Assembly: GCA_023260975.1 (NCBI GenBank)
Contig: JALQTK010000013.1
Span: 1 to 37,146 of the forward strand
Length of the DNA stretch: 37,146 nucleotides
Source: Pseudidiomarina sp.
GTDB taxonomy: Bacteria > Pseudomonadota > Gammaproteobacteria > Enterobacterales > Alteromonadaceae
Direction of reading: 5' to 3'
Part shown: positions 8,950-18,746 of the stretch, piece by piece
How the letters are laid out: each line of letters opens with the position of its first letter
Position numbering within the stretch: the stretch's first letter is position 1
Translations under genes and position numbers: made by a program
The notes under the pieces: model-generated
Told to the model about the DNA's origin: nothing
Database searches by the model: none
The model's input: the letters and a program-made list of their open reading frames with translations, nothing else

Positions 8950-10564
8950 GCCCTGGCAAATGGTATTGGTTTTATCCGCCTGGCTAACCTTTGTTTATAA
9001 TGGAGCGCTGCTCTATAGCCTGCCACAGCGTTATCAACTGACTCACATCAATGCTGTCATCGCCATAACCGTTGTGCTGTTTTTGCTCAACGGCTTGCTC
9101 GCCGCTGCATTGATATGGCCAAGAATTTGGCGATTGAGCGCGATCATAATCATCGCCCTATCAGCACTGAGTTTTTACTTTACCCAGCAATATGGTGTCT
9201 ATATTGATAGCGATATGCTAATTAACGTGCTGGAAACTGACTGGTCAGAGAGCTCAGCTCTCGTTACCCCGGCACTGCTTATCAGCCTGGCTGTGTTTGC
9301 TATTTTGCCGAGTGTATTGTTGTATTTTATTCAAATTGAATGGCCTCAACGTCATCGCCATTTGGTTTTGCAGCAGTTATTGCTGGTGTGCGGCTTACTG
9401 ATCGGCTTAGCGACGACAGCAGCTATCTGGTATCAACCATTATCATCGCTGGTTCGGAATCATCGCGAGCTGAAACACCAGGTTATTCCGCTAAACTGGA
9501 TAAGCGCCAGCGTCAGCCTGGTAAAGTCAAAAGCCCATTTACCAGCTGCGTATGCCGACCTTACCGCAGATGCCAGAAAAACCGATGTGCAGCCAGGTGA
9601 CCATCATCGCGTGATGGTTTTAATCATAGGCGAAACAGCACGTGCCGACCACTTTTCCATCAATGGCTATGACCGTAATACCACACCGCGACTACAGCAG
9701 TTGGTTGCTGACGGCTCCGTCATTAACTTTGGTGCAGTGGCTGCCTGCGGTACTGCCACAGCGATCTCACTGCCGTGTTTACTCAGCTATCAAAACCGTG
9801 ACCAATTCGATGCCACCACGGCGAGGAATTCATCGAGTCTTCTGGATGTAGCCCAAGCCGCTGGTTATCACGTGGTGTGGATCGACAATAATTCTGGCTG
9901 CAAAGATATGTGCAATCGCGTTACAACAATTGATCTTAGCCATGCTGATACTGATCCGCTCTGTGCCGAACGCGATTATTGCAATGATCGGATCCTAACG
10001 CGTGCCCTCCAGCAGCAACTACAAAGCATCAATCAAGACACCCTCATAGTGCTGCATATGATTGGTAGCCATGGTCCAGCCTACTACCAGCGTTCGCTGC
10101 TAACGGATAAGCTATTTCAGTCTGAATGCAGCAGTAATAGCTTTGACCAATGCAGTACCGAACAGATTGTGAATAGCTACGATAATTCCTTACGAAGCAC
10201 TGATGCGGTGATTGCCGAAAGTATCGCATTACTATCGCAAAGCAATCTAGAAACAACTTTGCTGTACGTGTCTGATCATGGTGAATCGCTCGGTGAATAC
10301 GGTACCTTTCTGCACGGCATGCCCTACTGGCTGGCACCGGCAGCCCAGCGCGAAGTGCCGATGCTGTTATGGTTGTCAAACAGCTACCAAGAAAATCAGC
10401 AGATTAACCGCAGTTGTCTGACTTCTGCAGCCACTACAGCGGTAAGTCATGATAATATTTTTCATAGTGTGTTAGGTTTATTAGAGGTGACAAGCCCGCT
10501 TTACCGCGCTAGCTTAGACCTCACTCATGGCTGTGGACAGTTTGATGCGCATACTACTGGTTGA
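8924..10564 (+). CDS. eptA: Phosphoethanolamine transferase EptA
   Basis: A 546-residue inner-membrane enzyme that moves phosphoethanolamine from phosphatidylethanolamine to lipid A, lowering negative charge and polymyxin binding. Five N-terminal helices span about 10-195; the periplasmic alkaline-phosphatase-fold domain follows. Zinc-site and catalytic signatures: GETARADHFS (Glu237), CGTATAISLPC at 275-285 containing the nucleophilic threonine, SHGPAYYQR, and SDHGESLGE with a later FLHG. The many cysteines in the soluble domain fit the disulfides of EptA/MCR enzymes. It overlaps the PAP2 gene upstream and the response regulator gene downstream. It is the chromosomal type by context: no mobile element is near and base use resembles its neighbours. 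Confidence 0.93.
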   Translation: MHITKITFKPWQMVLVLSAWLTFVYNGALLYSLPQRYQLTHINAVIAITVVLFLLNGLLAAALIWPRIWRLSAIIIIALSALSFYFTQQYGVYIDSDMLINVLETDWSESSALVTPALLISLAVFAILPSVLLYFIQIEWPQRHRHLVLQQLLLVCGLLIGLATTAAIWYQPLSSLVRNHRELKHQVIPLNWISASVSLVKSKAHLPAAYADLTADARKTDVQPGDHHRVMVLIIGETARADHFSINGYDRNTTPRLQQLVADGSVINFGAVAACGTATAISLPCLLSYQNRDQFDATTARNSSSLLDVAQAAGYHVVWIDNNSGCKDMCNRVTTIDLSHADTDPLCAERDYCNDRILTRALQQQLQSINQDTLIVLHMIGSHGPAYYQRSLLTDKLFQSECSSNSFDQCSTEQIVNSYDNSLRSTDAVIAESIALLSQSNLETTLLYVSDHGESLGEYGTFLHGMPYWLAPAAQREVPMLLWLSNSYQENQQINRSCLTSAATTAVSHDNIFHSVLGLLEVTSPLYRASLDLTHGCGQFDAHTTG

Positions 10565-11225
10565 AGATGATGAATTAATTGCCGCCGGAATTATCAGCGG
10601 GCTAACGCAGCATGGCTACCATGTCGACCATTGTGTGACGGGTAAACAGGCTGAGGCAGCGCTACGCAGTGATCAGTTTCAACTGCTTATTTTCGATCTT
10701 GGTTTACCCGATGGTTTGGCAATTCCAGTTATTCAACGACTTAAGCAACAGGGCTTGTCAGCACCCATATTAGTGCTCACTGCGTGGGACCAAATTGACC
10801 GCAAAGTCGCTGCACTCGATGCTGGTGCTGATGACTACATGGTTAAACCGTTTGATTTACGTGAATTAGAAGCACGTATTCGGGTGTTAGTGAGGCGCCA
10901 ACAAGCGCGCACTGATGATGTTCTGAATTATGCCGGCGTCAGTATGGACTTAGCCCAACAGAGTGTCAGCTACCAGGGGCAAGCGTTGGTGCTGACACGG
11001 CGCGAATGGCTGCTACTCAAAGAGTTCTTGCTCAACCCGAAACGGATTTTGAGTCGCGAACGTCTCGAATCAGTCTGTTATGGCTGGGATGGCGATATCG
11101 AGAGTAATACCATCGAGGTACACATTCATCATCTGCGCAAAAAGACCACTAAAGATTTGATTCGCAACGTTCGTGGTATGGGCTATATGCTCGCTGCCGA
11201 GAGCGAGGTCGATGATGCAAATTAA
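10545..11225 (+). CDS. PmrA/QseB-type response regulator
   Basis: A 226-residue OmpR-class regulator. The receiver domain starts MRILLVEDDEL, with phospho-acceptor Asp51 (FDLGLPDG), the same number as enterobacterial PmrA, and Lys in VKPFDLRELEAR. The DNA-binding winged helix ends VRGMGYMLA. The ATG at 10545 is preferred to the one at 10527 because it gives the canonical N-terminus; either way the gene overlaps eptA, so translation is coupled. The kinase gene follows, overlapping by 11 bases. Expected targets are the two PmrA-type boxes in this window, including the one before its own operon. PmrA and QseB are hard to separate by sequence, so no symbol is given. Confidence 0.88.
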   Translation: MRILLVEDDELIAAGIISGLTQHGYHVDHCVTGKQAEAALRSDQFQLLIFDLGLPDGLAIPVIQRLKQQGLSAPILVLTAWDQIDRKVAALDAGADDYMVKPFDLRELEARIRVLVRRQQARTDDVLNYAGVSMDLAQQSVSYQGQALVLTRREWLLLKEFLLNPKRILSRERLESVCYGWDGDIESNTIEVHIHHLRKKTTKDLIRNVRGMGYMLAAESEVDDAN

Positions 11226-12618
11226 ATCCATACGCTCGGCGTTATTAATTGGCGTCAATAGCATCGTTATTACCATTTTGGCGCTGACCGCATGGGCCAG
11301 CTATCGAAATACACTACATGAGCTGAATGAACTATTTGATGCGGAGCTGGCACAAACGGCGCGGTTACTGAAAAGTCTCACCCATGATCATGGCTTTTTA
11401 AGTAACGACGAAGAACTCACTGTGATTGAAATCCCAGCGTTTATTAATGATGAAAATTTCGCCACCGATAAAGACGGCTATCGCTCGCTCGACGGTCATA
11501 AATATGAGACCAAACTGGGTTTTCAGGTGTGGCGTGACAAGACCCTGATACTGGCGTCGGAAAATGCCCTCGGCCAAGCGCTATCGCAATTCGCACCAGG
11601 CTATCATCAGCACCAACGCGAGCAACAAACCTGGATTAGCTTTAGTCACTTTGATCAGAGCACTGGGCTATGGATTTTCACCGCACAACGCGATGATGTT
11701 CGCTCTGAACTAAGCGGATACTTAGCACTTGAGCAGTTAATCGCATTGCTGATGACCTGGGTACCTATTTCCATAGCAATTCTATGGCTGGTTAATCGCG
11801 TGTTACTGCCGGTGCGCAGCTATGCGGCATCACTCGGTGACCGAAATGCCGACCAACTGCAGCAAATCAACAGCCAATTACCACAAGAAATCGAACCTAT
11901 TCGACTTGCCGTCAATGCCTTATTCCATCGTATTTCTGAACAAATTGAACGGGAACGGCGCTTTATTAATGATGCTGCCCACGAGCTACGCACACCATTA
12001 GCCGCCCTGCAATTGCATGCCAGCCAACTACCCGATCGTCAGCATGCTAGCAGCAAAGCAGTGCAAAAAGCATCGCAACGGATGAATCATTTAGTCGACC
12101 AATTATTTATTCTCGCCAAAGCAGATAATCCCCGATTGGCACTCGGTGCGCCGCAGTCGGTCAATGTCAATGAGCTGATTGAGCAGAGTATTGCCGAGTT
12201 GCCGGTTGATGCGCTAGAAAAAACCCAATGGCAGGTCACTATCCCCGAACATATGCGCATTCAAGGCTACCCCACCTTACTCGGCGCGGCACTGCGTAAT
12301 TTGATTGAAAATGCCATTAAATATAGCGGTGATAAGCCCGAGGTAAGTATCTCAGTTGACGATTATCAGAGCAGCATAGCGATTATAGTCACCGATCAGG
12401 GTCCAGGCGTCGATGCTGAGCAATTACGCCATTTGGGCGAGCGTTTTTACCGTGCTGAACAGCACCGCCAGTATGGTGATGGTGCCGGCTTAGGGCTGTC
12501 AATCGCCGCGCGGGTTGCGGCTCTTCATGGCGGCCAGCTACAGTTTAGCTTGCGCCAACCACATGGTTTATCGGCTATTTTAACGATCGCAAAAACCGGC
12601 TACTATAACGGCAATTAA
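11215..12618 (+). CDS. PmrB/QseC-type sensor histidine kinase
   Basis: A 467-residue membrane kinase paired with the preceding regulator. Helix 1 spans about 8-29. The periplasmic part about 30-170 looks like the 2CSK_N sensor (ELFDAELAQTARLLKSL, then GFQVWRDKTLILASEN), typical of QseC and PmrB. Helix 2 is about 172-196, followed by HAMP. HisKA has His256 in NDAAHELRTPLAALQ; the ATPase has LRNLIENAIKYS, DQGPGV and GAGLGLSIA. The sensor holds acidic patches (NDEEL, NDENFATDKD) that could bind metal, though this is inference. The ATG at 11215 is chosen for the GAGG 6 bases upstream. Its stop codon lies inside the PmrA-type box of the next gene. Confidence 0.87.
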   Translation: MQIKSIRSALLIGVNSIVITILALTAWASYRNTLHELNELFDAELAQTARLLKSLTHDHGFLSNDEELTVIEIPAFINDENFATDKDGYRSLDGHKYETKLGFQVWRDKTLILASENALGQALSQFAPGYHQHQREQQTWISFSHFDQSTGLWIFTAQRDDVRSELSGYLALEQLIALLMTWVPISIAILWLVNRVLLPVRSYAASLGDRNADQLQQINSQLPQEIEPIRLAVNALFHRISEQIERERRFINDAAHELRTPLAALQLHASQLPDRQHASSKAVQKASQRMNHLVDQLFILAKADNPRLALGAPQSVNVNELIEQSIAELPVDALEKTQWQVTIPEHMRIQGYPTLLGAALRNLIENAIKYSGDKPEVSISVDDYQSSIAIIVTDQGPGVDAEQLRHLGERFYRAEQHRQYGDGAGLGLSIAARVAALHGGQLQFSLRQPHGLSAILTIAKTGYYNGN

Positions 12619-12646
12619 GTTTGCCTTAAGTTTTACTCGGCATGAT
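12614..12646 (+). promoter_or_regulatory. PmrA/QseB-type box and promoter of the LTA-synthase-like gene
   Basis: ATTAAG-TTTGC-CTTAAG at 12614-12630 matches the PmrA consensus (HTTAAK, 5 bases, HTTAAK) at every position and overlaps the stop codon of the kinase gene. After 10 bases comes CATGAT (12641-12646), 4 of 6 to the -10 consensus. The geometry is the same as at 8221-8253. Confidence 0.65.
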
Positions 12647-12676
12647 GGTAGCTGTATTAACTAAACGGATTGTTTC

Positions 12677-14641
12677 ATGACCGCCATTAGCAAAGCATTT
12701 GCCCCCTATCGTCCGCTGCTGACCATACTCCTGGTTGGCCTAGTAATCCTTAGCCTTAGCCGAGCTGGACTGTTTTGGCTCTACAGCGATCGCGTTACTG
12801 CCGCCGGGTGGTGGCCATTTTTGCTACTGCAAGGCCTACGCGCTGACCTGATTATGCTCGGCTATTGGAATCTGATAGCGCTATTGGTATTGCCAATTTT
12901 TTTACTCTTCAACGCAGTACGGGCGTGGCAGCGCGTAGCCCGTGTTTGGCTGATTTTAGTATTGACCATAGTCATCGCCATGGAATTAATGACGCCGGCC
13001 TTTATCGCTCAATATGATGTTCGCCCGAATCGCTTATTTATTGAGTATCTGGCTTACCCAAAAGAGGTGATAAGCACGCTCTGGAATGGCTTTCGGGGCT
13101 GGCTGCTGATCAGTGTTATCGGCATTGCAGGTACACTCACTGCATTGCTTAAATTAGCCCGCAGCACCAACGCTAACTTTGCTTCGCGGCGCGGCGCGTT
13201 GTGGTTATGGCCATTGCTAGTGTTGCTGACACTGGTCAGTATTCGCTCGACCTTCGATCACCGTCCTGCTAACCCAGCATTATTTGCTATTACTGCCGAT
13301 CCGCTGGTCAACTCGTTGCTGCTTAGTTCCACCTATTCAGTGCAATTTGCCCTCTACAATCTGCGGCATGAGGCCAAGGCAAGTAGTATTTACGGCAACT
13401 TATCTGACCAACAACTGACTGAATTTGTGCAGCAATTGCCGTATTTCGCTAGCACCCAATTCATTGACCCCGCGCTACCCACCTTGCACTGGCAGCCCGC
13501 CAGTCGCCAGCGTGACCAACCGCTCAATATTGTCATCATCGTGCAGGAAAGTTTGGGCTACGGCTTCGTTGAACGTGGCTTAGCGCCTAACCTGCTCGCC
13601 TTGCGTGACCAGGGCTGGTGGTTCGAACAAATGTATGCCACCGGAACCCGTTCAGTGCGTGGTCTTGAGGCAGTCTTTTCTGGCTTTCCGCCATCTCCGG
13701 CACGCAGTGTGGTGAAATTATCCGGATCCCAACAAGGCTTCTACAGTATTGCTCAAACACTCAAGCAAAACGGCTATTTCACCGAATTTGTTTATGGTGG
13801 TGAAGCGCATTTTGACAATATGCGGAGTTTTTTTACCGGTAACGGGGTGCAATCAATTATTGACCAAAATAGCTTTGATGAACCGCAATTTGTTAGTAGC
13901 TGGGGCGTCAGTGACGAAGACTTATTTGCCATGGCCCATCAACGCCTGACCGATTTACAGCAACGCCAACAGCCGTTGTTCAGTTTAATTTTTACCTCGT
14001 CGAATCATGAGCCATTTGAACTACCCGAAGGTAAACTAGATAACCTGACATTACCGCTGCAATCGGTCGATAATGCGGTACGGTACGCAGATTTTGCCCT
14101 CGGTAAATTTCTACAACAAGCACGCCAAAGCGACTATTGGCATAACACCTTATTTCTCATTGTGGCCGACCACGACAATCGTGTTTATGGCGATCAAATC
14201 GTTCCCATCGACAAATTCCATATCCCCGCGGTAATTATTGGTGCCGATATCCAACCGCAGTTAATGCCGGCGGTCGCTAGTCAAATTGATTTGGCTCCAA
14301 CGCTGCTGTCGTTGGCTGGAGTGTCGGCAGCGCTACCAACCATTGGTCAAGATCTGAGTGCACCTGGAGCGATTCCAGCGAATCGGGCGTTATTGCAGTT
14401 TAATCAAACATTTGCGCTACTCGAAGGCGACCAAGTCACGGTCTTACAAGCCGAGCAGCCAGCACTCAGTGGGCGCTACGATTTTGACGCCGGTCGACTG
14501 ACTCTCAGCAATGACTCGGAGCAAACGGCGGTGGGGCTTGCCAACGCGCTGCCTTATGCGTTGTTAGGAAATTGGCTGTATCGGCAGAAATTATATCGAT
14601 TGCCAAGCGTAAATGAATCCGCAGCACCAATAAAGCATTGA
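12677..14641 (+). CDS. LTA synthase family membrane sulfatase-fold transferase
   Basis: A 654-residue protein with about five N-terminal membrane helices (to about 190) and a periplasmic sulfatase/alkaline-phosphatase-fold domain. Metal and catalytic residues are visible: Glu291 (VQESLGYG), Thr324 in ATGTRSVRGLEA as probable nucleophile, and Asp498-His499 (VADHDNR). The family includes lipoteichoic acid synthase and OpgB, which transfer phosphoglycerol from phosphatidylglycerol. In a Gram-negative the acceptor would be a periplasmic or surface glycan or lipid A; the exact donor and acceptor are unknown. The perfect PmrA-type box in front ties it to the eptA operon. It could equally transfer phosphoethanolamine. 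Confidence 0.82.
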   Translation: MTAISKAFAPYRPLLTILLVGLVILSLSRAGLFWLYSDRVTAAGWWPFLLLQGLRADLIMLGYWNLIALLVLPIFLLFNAVRAWQRVARVWLILVLTIVIAMELMTPAFIAQYDVRPNRLFIEYLAYPKEVISTLWNGFRGWLLISVIGIAGTLTALLKLARSTNANFASRRGALWLWPLLVLLTLVSIRSTFDHRPANPALFAITADPLVNSLLLSSTYSVQFALYNLRHEAKASSIYGNLSDQQLTEFVQQLPYFASTQFIDPALPTLHWQPASRQRDQPLNIVIIVQESLGYGFVERGLAPNLLALRDQGWWFEQMYATGTRSVRGLEAVFSGFPPSPARSVVKLSGSQQGFYSIAQTLKQNGYFTEFVYGGEAHFDNMRSFFTGNGVQSIIDQNSFDEPQFVSSWGVSDEDLFAMAHQRLTDLQQRQQPLFSLIFTSSNHEPFELPEGKLDNLTLPLQSVDNAVRYADFALGKFLQQARQSDYWHNTLFLIVADHDNRVYGDQIVPIDKFHIPAVIIGADIQPQLMPAVASQIDLAPTLLSLAGVSAALPTIGQDLSAPGAIPANRALLQFNQTFALLEGDQVTVLQAEQPALSGRYDFDAGRLTLSNDSEQTAVGLANALPYALLGNWLYRQKLYRLPSVNESAAPIKH

Positions 14642-14699
14642 GCTGTTGCCAACAATTTCGCACAATAGCGGCTCTGAATGATACGAGCTGATCGCAACT

Positions 14700-15167
14700 A
14701 TGCCGACCTTTTTGATTACTCGCAGCGGTTATGAACGGCTGCAGCAGGAGCTGCAGTATTTATGGCGGGTTGAACGTCGTGAAACGACTGAAAAAGTGGC
14801 CTGGGCCGCCAGTCTCGGCGACCGCTCGGAAAATGCTGATTATAAGTACAATAAACAGAAACTGCGCCAGATCGACAAGCGTATTCGATTTTTACAAAAG
14901 CGATTAGACGTACTAAAAATCGTCGACCCAGCGCCCAGTCAAGCCGGTAAAGTGTATTTTGGTGCACATGTACAGTTCGAAAACGATGCTGGCGAAACGC
15001 TGGCGGTGCAAATTGTTGGCCCCGATGAAATTTATGGCCAAGCGCAGGTTATCTCTATTGATGCTCCGCTAGCCCGCGCCGCACTCGGCAAACAAGTCGA
15101 TGATGCGGTAATTGTTACTACGCCGAGCGGCAGTAAAACGTGGTACATTAGCGCCATTCATTATTAA
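14700..15167 (+). CDS. greB: Transcript cleavage factor GreB
   Basis: A 155-residue Gre factor. GreB enters the secondary channel of RNA polymerase and stimulates cleavage of backtracked RNA. The N-terminal coiled coil (about 1-75) carries the acidic tip LGDRSENADYKYNK, where the aspartate and glutamate chelate magnesium. The C-terminal FKBP-like domain has the family phrase VGPDEIYGQAQVISIDAPLA. The tip sequence and basic patch (RIRFLQKRLDVLKIV) favour GreB over GreA. It lies 76 bases before tex, the usual greB-tex (yhgF) neighbourhood, and may be cotranscribed with it. Confidence 0.94.
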   Translation: MPTFLITRSGYERLQQELQYLWRVERRETTEKVAWAASLGDRSENADYKYNKQKLRQIDKRIRFLQKRLDVLKIVDPAPSQAGKVYFGAHVQFENDAGETLAVQIVGPDEIYGQAQVISIDAPLARAALGKQVDDAVIVTTPSGSKTWYISAIHY

Positions 15168-15243
15168 GCAATTTCTCTTACCCATGGTCAGCGCAGGAGC
15201 AACATTCGGCGCGGCCACCAGCAAGGACTAAAACAAACCCGCT

Positions 15244-17574
15244 ATGCAGATCGCCCAATTACCCATACCGCAACAAATTGCCCATGAATTAGCCGTCAAC
15301 CCACAGCAAGTGCAAGCTGCAATTACCCTGCTTGATGATGGTGCCACCGTACCCTTTATTGCGCGCTATCGAAAAGAAGCAACCGGTGGGCTAGATGATA
15401 CCCAGCTACGTAATCTTGCCAGCAGGTTGACCTATTTACGTGAGCTCCATGACCGCCGTCAGGTGATCTTGGCTAGTATTCGCGAACAGGGCAAACTCAC
15501 CCAAGCGCTGGAACAAGCGATTCAAACCAGCGCATCAAAGACTGAATTAGAAGATTTATATCTACCGTTCAAACCCAAGCGCCGTACCAAAGGACAAATT
15601 GCTATTGAAGCAGGGTTGGAACCACTGGCATTAAGCCTGCTGGAAAATCCTCAACAGCAGCCAGAGCAATTAGCCGCCAGTTATCTCAACAGCGAAGCTG
15701 GTTTTGCCGACAGTCGCAGCGTGCTCGAAGGCGCCCGTTTTATTTTAATGGAACGTTTCGCTGAAGATGCCGCACTGTTGAAAAAAGTCCGAGATTATTT
15801 GTGGAATAATGCCGAAATAACCAGTGTTGTTAGCCCCGGTAAAGAAACTGAAGGGGCTAAGTTCCGTGATTATTTTTGCTTCAACGAGGCACTTAAAAAG
15901 ATCCCATCACACCGTGCGCTAGCGTTATTCCGCGGACGTAATGAGGGTATCTTGCAGCTCAAACTCAATGCAGACCCACAGCAACAAGATAGCACTGCGC
16001 GTAGTTATGGTGAGCAGTTGATTGCCAGCCATGTGGGCATTGAGGATCGCGGTCGAGCGGCAGATAGCTGGTTGCAACAAACCGTGCAATGGACCTGGAA
16101 AGTTAAAATTCTACTGCATATGGAAACTGAGCTGTTCGGTACTGTGCGCGAACGCGCCGAAACCGATGCGATTCAGGTGTTCGCCAATAATCTCAACGAT
16201 TTGTTAATGGCCGCGCCGGCTGGCAATAAAGTCACTATGGGTTTAGACCCTGGAGTTCGCACCGGGGTCAAAGTGGCGGTAGTCGATAACACCGGTAAAG
16301 TGCTAGCAACCAACACGGTGTTTCCATTTCAGCCACAAAATCAAGTGGACAAGTCGATGCGCACACTGGCCACCTTGTGTAAGCAATACAAAGTGGAGCT
16401 GATTAGTATTGGTAACGGCACCCACTCACGCGAAACTGATAAATTAGTCGCTGATATGCTGAAGGCCAACAGCGATATTCGCGCCAGCAAAATTATTGTC
16501 AATGAAGCCGGCGCATCGGTCTATTCAGCCTCTGAATTAGCAGCCCAGGAATTCCCAGACTTAGATGTCTCGCTGCGCGGTGCGGTATCGATTGCACGAC
16601 GCTTGCAAGACCCGCTGGCCGAGCTGGTGAAAATTGAGCCGAAATCTATTGGTGTCGGCCAATACCAGCATGATGTGGGCCAAGCACAACTAGCCAGCAG
16701 CCTTGATGCGGTGGTCGAAGATTGTGTAAATGCCGTGGGTGTTGACTTGAATACCGCCTCCGTTGCCCTACTCGCGCGGGTCGCCGGTATGAGCAAAACC
16801 ATGGCACAAAATATCGTCGCCCAGCGTGACCTGCAGGGTCGCTTTGAGCGCCGTGAGCAACTGTTAAAAGTGCCGCGATTAGGGCCTAAAGCGTTTGAAC
16901 AAGCGGCCGGATTTTTGCGCATCATGAACGGTAGTGAGCCATTGGATAGCTCCGCCGTGCATCCCGAAGCCTACCCGGTGGTGCAGCGTATTGCAGCGCA
17001 TTTAGGCAAACCGGTAGCCAGCTTAATTGGTGATAGCGCGGCATTAAAAACAGTTGATGCGAAAGCTTTCGTTGATGACACCTTTGGCTTGCCAACCATT
17101 GAAGATATTTTACGCGAGCTGGACAAGCCGGGGCGTGATCCGCGTCCTGAATTTAAAACCGCTAACTTTAAAGATGGCGTTGACCATATCAACGACCTCA
17201 AGGTTGGTATGACCCTAGAGGGGGTGGTGACCAATGTCGCCGCATTTGGCGCCTTCGTCGATATTGGCGTGCATCAAGATGGCTTAGTCCATGTCTCAGT
17301 GCTGGCGGATAAGTTCGTTAGCGACCCACGCGAGATCGTCAAAACCGGCGATATCGTCAAAGTGAAAATACTTGAGGTCGACGCAGCGCGTAAACGTATT
17401 AGTCTGACCATGCGCTTAAACGACGAGGTGACTGCTGCACCGGCGGCTAAACCACTGGGCAGCAAAAGCGCGAATCCTCCAGCGCCGCGCGCGGCCAGTA
17501 AAGCAGCGCCCGCAGCAGTCGGCTCAGCAATGGGTTCAGCCTTCGCCGATGCCTTTGCTAAGCTAAAGAAATAG
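15244..17574 (+). CDS. tex: Tex family RNA-binding protein (YhgF)
   Basis: A 776-residue Tex protein (E. coli YhgF is 773). Domains in order: N-terminal helical region from residue 1, YqgF-like RNase H fold about 325-460 ([18 protein letters not shown]), helix-hairpin-helix region about 490-560 ([31 protein letters not shown]), and a C-terminal S1 RNA-binding domain about 650-722 ([20 protein letters not shown]). A low-complexity Ala/Pro/Lys tail ends the protein. Tex affects transcription and RNA turnover. The best ribosome site, AAGGA, is 16 bases before the ATG and thus poorly spaced. The last 17 bases overlap the convergent desaturase gene. Confidence 0.93.
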   Translation: MQIAQLPIPQQIAHELAVNPQQVQAAITLLDDGATVPFIARYRKEATGGLDDTQLRNLASRLTYLRELHDRRQVILASIREQGKLTQALEQAIQTSASKTELEDLYLPFKPKRRTKGQIAIEAGLEPLALSLLENPQQQPEQLAASYLNSEAGFADSRSVLEGARFILMERFAEDAALLKKVRDYLWNNAEITSVVSPGKETEGAKFRDYFCFNEALKKIPSHRALALFRGRNEGILQLKLNADPQQQDSTARSYGEQLIASHVGIEDRGRAADSWLQQTVQWTWKVKILLHMETELFGTVRERAETDAIQVFANNLNDLLMAAPAGNKVTMGLDPGVRTGVKVAVVDNTGKVLATNTVFPFQPQNQVDKSMRTLATLCKQYKVELISIGNGTHSRETDKLVADMLKANSDIRASKIIVNEAGASVYSASELAAQEFPDLDVSLRGAVSIARRLQDPLAELVKIEPKSIGVGQYQHDVGQAQLASSLDAVVEDCVNAVGVDLNTASVALLARVAGMSKTMAQNIVAQRDLQGRFERREQLLKVPRLGPKAFEQAAGFLRIMNGSEPLDSSAVHPEAYPVVQRIAAHLGKPVASLIGDSAALKTVDAKAFVDDTFGLPTIEDILRELDKPGRDPRPEFKTANFKDGVDHINDLKVGMTLEGVVTNVAAFGAFVDIGVHQDGLVHVSVLADKFVSDPREIVKTGDIVKVKILEVDAARKRISLTMRLNDEVTAAPAAKPLGSKSANPPAPRAASKAAPAAVGSAMGSAFADAFAKLKK

Positions 17575-18682
17575 TCATGAAATAGCGCTTTTGCGCGCTC
17601 ACGGCGCGGCGTAAATAGGCTACCTGTTGCTGTAACTCAGCAACAGTTGGCCAATGTAGTTGGTCTTTCATTGCTTGCGTACGCGCCTCAAATAACTTTT
17701 TGCGGAGTTGGTAGTACTCGCGCAAACGCTCTATTAAGGCATCATATTCAGCTTGAATACGTGCCATGCTATCGCTGCAGCGACCACCAATGGTTTGCTG
17801 AGCGCGCTGCAAGGCCATGGCCAGTCGCGCTCGTTCAATTTGATAAGGATTAGTGCGCTTCAAATTGCGCGTTAAACCCAGCCATGAACACGCCTTAATC
17901 AGCCACTTAGTCGGGTCAAACTGCCACCAGCGAATACCATTACGATAATCGGCTGAGAAAATATGATGGTAGTTATGATAACCCTCACCAAATGTGAGTA
18001 ACGCCAATACGCCATTATCGCGAGCCGAATTTCGGTCAGTATAGGTTTGCTTACCCCAAATGTGCGCTAGCGAATTAATAAAGAAGGTGGTGTGATGATT
18101 GATCACTAAGCGGGCAAAACCAACTAATAATAGGCCACCAATAATGTCACCCAGCAGCCAACCAATCAGCAGCGGCCAGCCAATTGCGGTTAGCAGCGTT
18201 AGGGTTAAATAATGCCGATGTTGCCACATAACAATCGGGTCGTTCTGTAGGTCTTTGACATTGTTGTAATCGTGATAACGATTGGCCTGATACTCACGCA
18301 ACATCCAACCAATATGTGAATACCAAAAGCCGCGACTGGCTGAATACGGGTCATGCTCGTGGTGGTCGACATGCTTATGGTGCTCACGGTGATCAGACGA
18401 CCAATGTAATGCGCTATTCTGCACCGCCAAGGCACCGCCGAGGGCAAATAAAATCCGTAATGACCAATGCGCGTCGTAGGTTTTGTGTGCCCATAAACGG
18501 TGATAACCAGCAGTGATTGAAATACCGGCAAAAATAATCGTGCCAAGCATCGCCAACCACAGCCCGCTGGTTAGCCCATGACTATAGGCGTACCACGGCA
18601 CGCCAATTATGGCGACAGCGAAGGTAATCACGAATAATAGGCTATTTAGCCAAATGACGGGGGGCTTCTCAGGGTGTTTCAT
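17558..18682 (-). CDS. Delta-9-type acyl-CoA desaturase
   Basis: A 374-residue membrane di-iron desaturase that inserts a cis double bond into acyl chains with oxygen. The three histidine boxes are present: HRLWAH at 61-66, [11 protein letters not shown] at 98-108 and HNYHH at 236-240. Helices lie near 10-30, 40-60, 75-93 and 160-195. The C-terminal 100 residues are an extra charged, coiled-coil-like extension ([28 protein letters not shown]). The ATG at 18682 is chosen; upstream in-frame TTG codons are not used. A strong promoter with a FabR-type palindrome just downstream of its -10 precedes the gene, and fabR is divergent, so it is a likely FabR target. The 3' end overlaps tex. Confidence 0.9.
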   Translation of the reverse strand: MKHPEKPPVIWLNSLLFVITFAVAIIGVPWYAYSHGLTSGLWLAMLGTIIFAGISITAGYHRLWAHKTYDAHWSLRILFALGGALAVQNSALHWSSDHREHHKHVDHHEHDPYSASRGFWYSHIGWMLREYQANRYHDYNNVKDLQNDPIVMWQHRHYLTLTLLTAIGWPLLIGWLLGDIIGGLLLVGFARLVINHHTTFFINSLAHIWGKQTYTDRNSARDNGVLALLTFGEGYHNYHHIFSADYRNGIRWWQFDPTKWLIKACSWLGLTRNLKRTNPYQIERARLAMALQRAQQTIGGRCSDSMARIQAEYDALIERLREYYQLRKKLFEARTQAMKDQLHWPTVAELQQQVAYLRRAVSAQKRYFMTISLA

Positions 18683-18698
18683 ACAACTCAACTATTTT

Positions 18699-18716
18699 AG
18701 CGAACACGTGTACGCT
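18699..18716. promoter_or_regulatory. FabR-type operator palindrome
   Basis: AGCGAACACGTGTACGCT is an 18-base palindrome with one mismatched pair, very like the FabR sites before fabA and fabB in enterobacteria. It begins 1 base downstream of the desaturase -10 hexamer, covering the expected start of transcription, and lies 130 bases from the fabR start. Confidence 0.8.
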
Positions 18717-18717
18717 C

Positions 18718-18746
18718 AATATACTGCGAATGCGTGTTTACCGCAA
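18718..18746 (-). promoter_or_regulatory. Predicted sigma70 promoter of the desaturase gene
   Basis: On the minus strand: TTGCGG (18741-18746), 17 bases, TATATT (18718-18723). The -10 hexamer is followed after one base by the FabR-type palindrome, a layout that fits repression by steric block. Confidence 0.65.

Noticed and set aside
8924-10564. eptA as a mobile mcr-type colistin resistance gene
   Set aside because: No insertion sequence, target duplication or change of base use surrounds it; it sits in an overlapping operon with its own regulator and kinase, as chromosomal eptA does.
16521-16925. 134-codon minus-strand frame inside tex
   Set aside because: Shadow of the Tex frame, with a serine- and cysteine-rich product and no ribosome site or motif.
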